Below are positions 61,501-64,000 of a stretch of DNA of 64,000 bases, in pieces. Position 1 is the first letter of the stretch. The number at the start of each line of letters is the position of its first letter. The stretch is from NCBI GenBank assembly GCA_026391355.1, contig JAPLDH010000033.1, positions 25,254 to 89,253 on the forward strand, read 5' to 3'. The position numbers were made by a program, and so were the translations under genes. This DNA is from Bacteroidota bacterium (GTDB lineage Bacteria; Bacteroidota; Bacteroidia; Bacteroidales; FEN-979). The notes under the pieces are model-generated. The model saw only the letters and a list, made by a program, of their open reading frames with translations, made no database searches and was not told the DNA's origin.

Positions 61501-64000
61501 TTACCTGTTCAACCGGTCAGAAACTGATCCGGTTGAATTTTGGGAATTCCTTGGCAAATAATTCTCCGGTTGTAACTGATTTTGGCAATTTAGGCGGTGT
61601 TTTGATAAGTCCTGCAGCGATTTGCCTTGTTCAGGAAAACGCATTCTGGTATGCAATGATCATGGCCGGAGGAAATACCCTTGCCCGGATTACCTTTGGA
61701 ACTTCCCTGTTAAATGTTCCGACAGGCGTTAACCTCGGTAACCCGGGAGGATTTAATTCAGCGGGTGGTTTGACATTGTTGCGTGATTGTGAATCAGTAA
61801 CAGGTTATTGGACCAATTATCTTGTGAATGGCGAATTGGGCAAACTAACATTCCCTGCAGGCATTTCAGGGACAGTTACGGGAACAGTACTTGGAAATAC
61901 CGGGGGACTTGCCCAACCGCATAGTTTATCGGAGATCTTCCGGCAGAGTGATACACTCTATGCATACATCACCAACCGTTTCAATGGAACATTGACACGA
62001 CTGACTTTTCTTCCCTGTACGAATGCATCTGTCGCTTCATCTAATTTATTCACACCTCCTCCTTTCTCTTATAATCAACTTGGGACTTACAATATTCATC
62101 TGATTGTTAATGAAGGATTACCGGTTCAGGGAACAGTTTGCAAATCGATTGTTATTGTAGATCCTCCGACTGTAAATTTGGGACCTGATGACTCCATCTG
62201 TGCCGGGGGTATCAAAATACTCAATGCAGGTCCTGGATATAATAGCTATCATTGGTCGACCGGAGCAACAACCCAGACCATTACGATTACCACTCCGGGT
62301 ACTTATTGGGTGAATGTGACCAAGTGGGGATGCACGGCAACGGATACGATTCATATTACCCCCGCTCTGGCGCCTGTTATCACCATTGCTGGCAATACCG
62401 TGGTTTACCAGGGAAACACGGAAGTTTATACGACCCAGCCTGGGATGACCGGATACACCTGGACTTTCTCGGCCGGTGGAAACCTGGTGAGTGGCGGAAC
62501 AACAACCGATAACACCATCACCATCCAGTGGAATTCAATCGGAATACAGTGGGTGGGAGTGAATTACACTTATACTAACGGATGTACCGCGGTTTTACCA
62601 ACACATTTGAATGTGAACGTTATTCCTACCATATGGTTTGTTGTTCCGGATACGACCTGCATCAATACTTCCATCAATATTGTAAATAATACGACCGGAG
62701 GAACAACATATTACTGGAATTTCTGTTCCGGGAATGCCAATTCCAATCCGATGGCATCGAACATTGGGAATCCACAGGGAACCTTGCACCAACCTACCTA
62801 CATCACACTGGTAAAACAAGGAATGGACTGTTTTTCATTCACATCGAACCAGGTACCTCCCGGCGTTTCACGGCATTACCATGGAACCAGTTTCAGCAAT
62901 GACCCTGTGAGTTCAGTCAATTTTGGGAGCTTTGGATTGCTTATTGTAAACAGGGTTGAAGGAATCCAGGTAAAGAGCGATAATGGTACATGGTACGGTT
63001 TTGTGAACAACGATGTGAACATTGTCCGCCTTGATTTCGGCACATCGCTCTGGAATACCCCCACTGCAACAACAATTCCTGTTGCCGGAATGAACCTTGG
63101 TCATGGACTTGTCATTATCAAGGAAGGGACGACCTGGCTTGGGTTCCTGGTCAATGCTTTTGGAAATAACCTATTCCGACTTAATTTCGGTACGAGCCTG
63201 TCCAATCCAAATCCTGCTGTTCAGAACCTTGGGAACATTGGATCGTTGAGTCATCCAAACCAGATTAAGTTACAGGCAGAGAATGGACTTTGGTACCTGT
63301 TTGTGATGAATGGATCCAGCAATACGCTCACCAGAATAACTTTTGGAAGTTCATTGCTCAATACACCCGCAGGTGTAAATCTTGGCAATCCGGGTGGATT
63401 GAATTCTCCGGTCGGAATTTCGATCATCCAGGATTGTAATTCAACCACAGGTTATTTTACCAACTGGATAAATAATGGAGAGATCGGCAGGCTGACCTTC
63501 ACCGGGGGATTGGCCGGTTCGGTGTCTGGTACCATTTTGACTTACCTGAACACCTATAACCACCCACATAGCATCTCGGAATCATTTAGGGAAAACGATT
63601 CCTTGTTTCTCTATGTCACAGTTTCAATGTCTTCGGAATTGCTTCGCATTTATTTTCCTCCCTGTAACAATGCTTCACCCTCTTCTTCGACCTTGTTCAC
63701 CCCGCCGCCGGTGTCTTACAATCAGCCCGGAACCTATAACATTCAACTTTTCGTCGATGAAGGTTTGGCTTCCAGTGCCAGTTTATGTAAACCGGTCGTG
63801 ATGATGGATCCTCCAACTGTAGATTTAGGGAATGATGCCACGATCTGTCCTAACGGCTCTAAAATACTCAATGCCGGAGCCGGCTTCAGCAGTTATTTAT
63901 GGTCAACAGGGGCAACCACACAAACCATCACGATCAATTCCCCGGGAACCTATTGGGTGGATGCCATGAAATGGGGATGTATGGCCTCTGATACGGTTCA
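58533..64000 (+). CDS. Giant secreted protein: DUF7948-like, SBBP repeats and 396-residue repeats; 3' end outside window
   Basis: The frame is open from the ATG at 58533 to the window end (1822 codons visible). After a signal-like segment (YLTIILFLSFIAPCLP) comes an FIENKGQVxDQ domain with NYYTAGTPENGIRNVHQYNKVTYKNIYQGIDLEF, as in DUF7948/SBBP-repeat proteins. Seven SBBP repeats of about 64 residues (WGTYYGG...GNVFLAGxT...FLAKFN) span 59367-60700. A PKD-like domain follows, then two copies of the 396-residue unit (60984-62174, 62631-63820) separated by Ig-like domains (PDDSICAGG...YNSYHWSTGATTQT). A 24-base perfect palindrome sits in frame at 58807-58830. A T9SS tail is expected beyond the window. 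It follows the first giant protein by 44 bases. Confidence 0.88.
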   Translation, partial: MFYISLTPNRVHRYLTIILFLSFIAPCLPHPASKPEIKTSTSSAFIENKGQVIDQNNKPNPGVLYLLNTPGMNVQLRRGGFSYDVYSPHPCTPPPAGGGDGGRGALRSSNFVTSINYHRIDFDLVNANPNPTIIPSEQSPDCLNYYTAGTPENGIRNVHQYNKVTYKNIYQGIDLEFIFTHERGYKYNFVIRPEASVSDIKMKISGTDNIQLVRDSLIMMTSLGAIDELIPESYFLFSNSKNLVKSRFRKIGNEVFGFSTDGNIPPGSTLVIDPTTKRLWGTYYGGSDWDSEAQCSVDRTGNVFLAGATMSFNNIATAGAYQTTLAGNMDGFLAKFNAAGQRQWGTYFGGTMHEDLGSCIVSNSGSIYVSGSTGSTSGVASTGAHQTVYGGGLLDCYIEKFDQNGTRLWGTYYGGAGFDSPGYMTVDKNGNIFLTGSTESDTGIATPGTYQPNRNGSGDAFLAKFNSNGVRQWGTYFGGEYDDIAYNGTTDSTGNVYIVGKTTSHTNIASVGAHQTTYGGWSDGFVAKFNTSGQRLWATYYGGSFYDYGLGCCTDDSGNVIVAGKTGSSTGIASTGSYQPLLGGYDDAFLVKFDSLGVRQWGTYYGGTGNEFAYSCAIGRNNDIFMAGNTMSNDNISTPDAYQPALGGGVDGFVVKFNSAGVRQWGSYYGGADEDAFLKCSYSADDTLYLSGYTYSTTAIASPDGYQNIYWGARDDMLVKFVECWPIAAAGPITGPATVHRNSYVIQYSIPSLANAVNYIWTLPPGATIAGGTGTNCITVNFSGIATSGTMWVKGMNKCGPGDSASLYITLLPEFFSVGFIAPDTTCINHSIQITDTTTSGTTYYWNFCSGNVNTDPTGINIGNPGGLLSVPTYITLVKQNDSCFSFISCQGVGVIRYYHGTSFKNNPVSWTNLGNFGGVIGPSEEGIQVKFDNGNWYGFVNSNTTMIRLDFRSSPANIPTATDIGPFASFNMAHGLVITQDGTNWIGLVTCSTGQKLIRLNFGNSLANNSPVVTDFGNLGGVLISPAAICLVQENAFWYAMIMAGGNTLARITFGTSLLNVPTGVNLGNPGGFNSAGGLTLLRDCESVTGYWTNYLVNGELGKLTFPAGISGTVTGTVLGNTGGLAQPHSLSEIFRQSDTLYAYITNRFNGTLTRLTFLPCTNASVASSNLFTPPPFSYNQLGTYNIHLIVNEGLPVQGTVCKSIVIVDPPTVNLGPDDSICAGGIKILNAGPGYNSYHWSTGATTQTITITTPGTYWVNVTKWGCTATDTIHITPALAPVITIAGNTVVYQGNTEVYTTQPGMTGYTWTFSAGGNLVSGGTTTDNTITIQWNSIGIQWVGVNYTYTNGCTAVLPTHLNVNVIPTIWFVVPDTTCINTSINIVNNTTGGTTYYWNFCSGNANSNPMASNIGNPQGTLHQPTYITLVKQGMDCFSFTSNQVPPGVSRHYHGTSFSNDPVSSVNFGSFGLLIVNRVEGIQVKSDNGTWYGFVNNDVNIVRLDFGTSLWNTPTATTIPVAGMNLGHGLVIIKEGTTWLGFLVNAFGNNLFRLNFGTSLSNPNPAVQNLGNIGSLSHPNQIKLQAENGLWYLFVMNGSSNTLTRITFGSSLLNTPAGVNLGNPGGLNSPVGISIIQDCNSTTGYFTNWINNGEIGRLTFTGGLAGSVSGTILTYLNTYNHPHSISESFRENDSLFLYVTVSMSSELLRIYFPPCNNASPSSSTLFTPPPVSYNQPGTYNIQLFVDEGLASSASLCKPVVMMDPPTVDLGNDATICPNGSKILNAGAGFSSYLWSTGATTQTITINSPGTYWVDAMKWGCMASDTV
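58807..58830 (+). repeat. Perfect 24-base GC-rich palindrome inside a coding region
   Basis: CCCCTCCCCCTG followed by its exact reverse complement CAGGGGGAGGGG. It is flanked by weaker C-rich and G-rich arms (58793-58845). In frame it reads TPPPAGGG, interrupting a domain that is otherwise ordinary in composition. It resembles the repeat at 53011-53098. Confidence 0.9.
60984..62174 (+). repeat. 396-residue surface repeat, copy 3
   Basis: First copy in the second giant protein. Starts VGFIAPDTTC, with ETTxxWNFCSGN-type and YYHGTSFKNNPVS segments and RLDF/RLNFG/RITFG blades. The most divergent of the four: one blade reads RLDFRSSPAN. Confidence 0.8.
62631..63820 (+). repeat. 396-residue surface repeat, copy 4
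   Basis: Starts IWFVVPDTTC, with SRHYHGTSFSNDPVSS and NFGSFGLLIVNRVEGIQ, ends near CKPVVMMDPPTV. Closer to copies 1 and 2 than to copy 3. Confidence 0.82.

Noticed and set aside
53743..63820. CRISPR array or direct-repeat locus
   Set aside because: The repeats are long coding units in frame, not short repeats with spacers. No CRISPR-like array was seen anywhere in the window.

Overview
The window comes from a Bacteroidota chromosome, most likely order Bacteroidales or a close relative. The evidence is two type IX secretion (T9SS) sorting-domain families, promoters of the TTTG / TAnnTTTG type, a complete Bat aerotolerance operon, a Bacteroidota-style tmRNA, and few Shine-Dalgarno motifs. Genes are tightly packed and often overlap by 4 to 30 bases.

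Layout. (1) 3-21989 (+): a long surface-polysaccharide locus. It contains glycosyltransferases, a UDP-GlcNAc 2-epimerase, two FemAB/BioF2-like acyltransferases each beside a polysaccharide deacetylase, an AT-rich block of sugar-modification genes (7130-12111), a sugar acetamidino-modification block (two WbuX-like amidotransferases, WbuY/HisH-like, WbuZ/HisF-like), a membrane sugar transferase and a Wzi-like outer-membrane barrel. (2) 21992-25245: a convergent exosortase-family gene, tRNA-Glu with a perfect promoter and a broken partial tRNA copy behind it, an unknown protein, a Nudix protein and pyrE with a strong terminator. (3) 25261-39276 (-): moxR, a DUF58 gene, a BatD-like gene and batA-E, followed by two secreted beta-propeller proteins with T9SS type A tails. 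(4) 39396-42175: rlmH, a DUF4783 protein, nadC and a YihY-family gene. (5) 42186-49443: a second surface-polysaccharide cluster (flippase, methyltransferase, two glycosyltransferases, a sugar epimerase, a nucleotidyltransferase and legB). (6) 49571-53580: a TPR-PAS histidine kinase, gpsA, GC-rich tandem repeats and tmRNA. (7) 53668-64000: two adjacent giant secreted proteins sharing a repeat of about 396 residues, four copies in all; the second runs off the window.

How it fits together. Regions 1 and 5 make and decorate an O-antigen, capsule or exopolysaccharide, and regions 3 and 7 encode proteins exported to the surface by T9SS. The most system-like signal is the grouping of an exosortase with two FemAB/deacetylase pairs, a phosphoglycosyl transferase and an outer-membrane export barrel. 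It resembles the exosortase/exopolysaccharide loci known from Proteobacteria but carries T9SS-type surface biology around it. Functions below are read from motifs by eye; no database search was possible.
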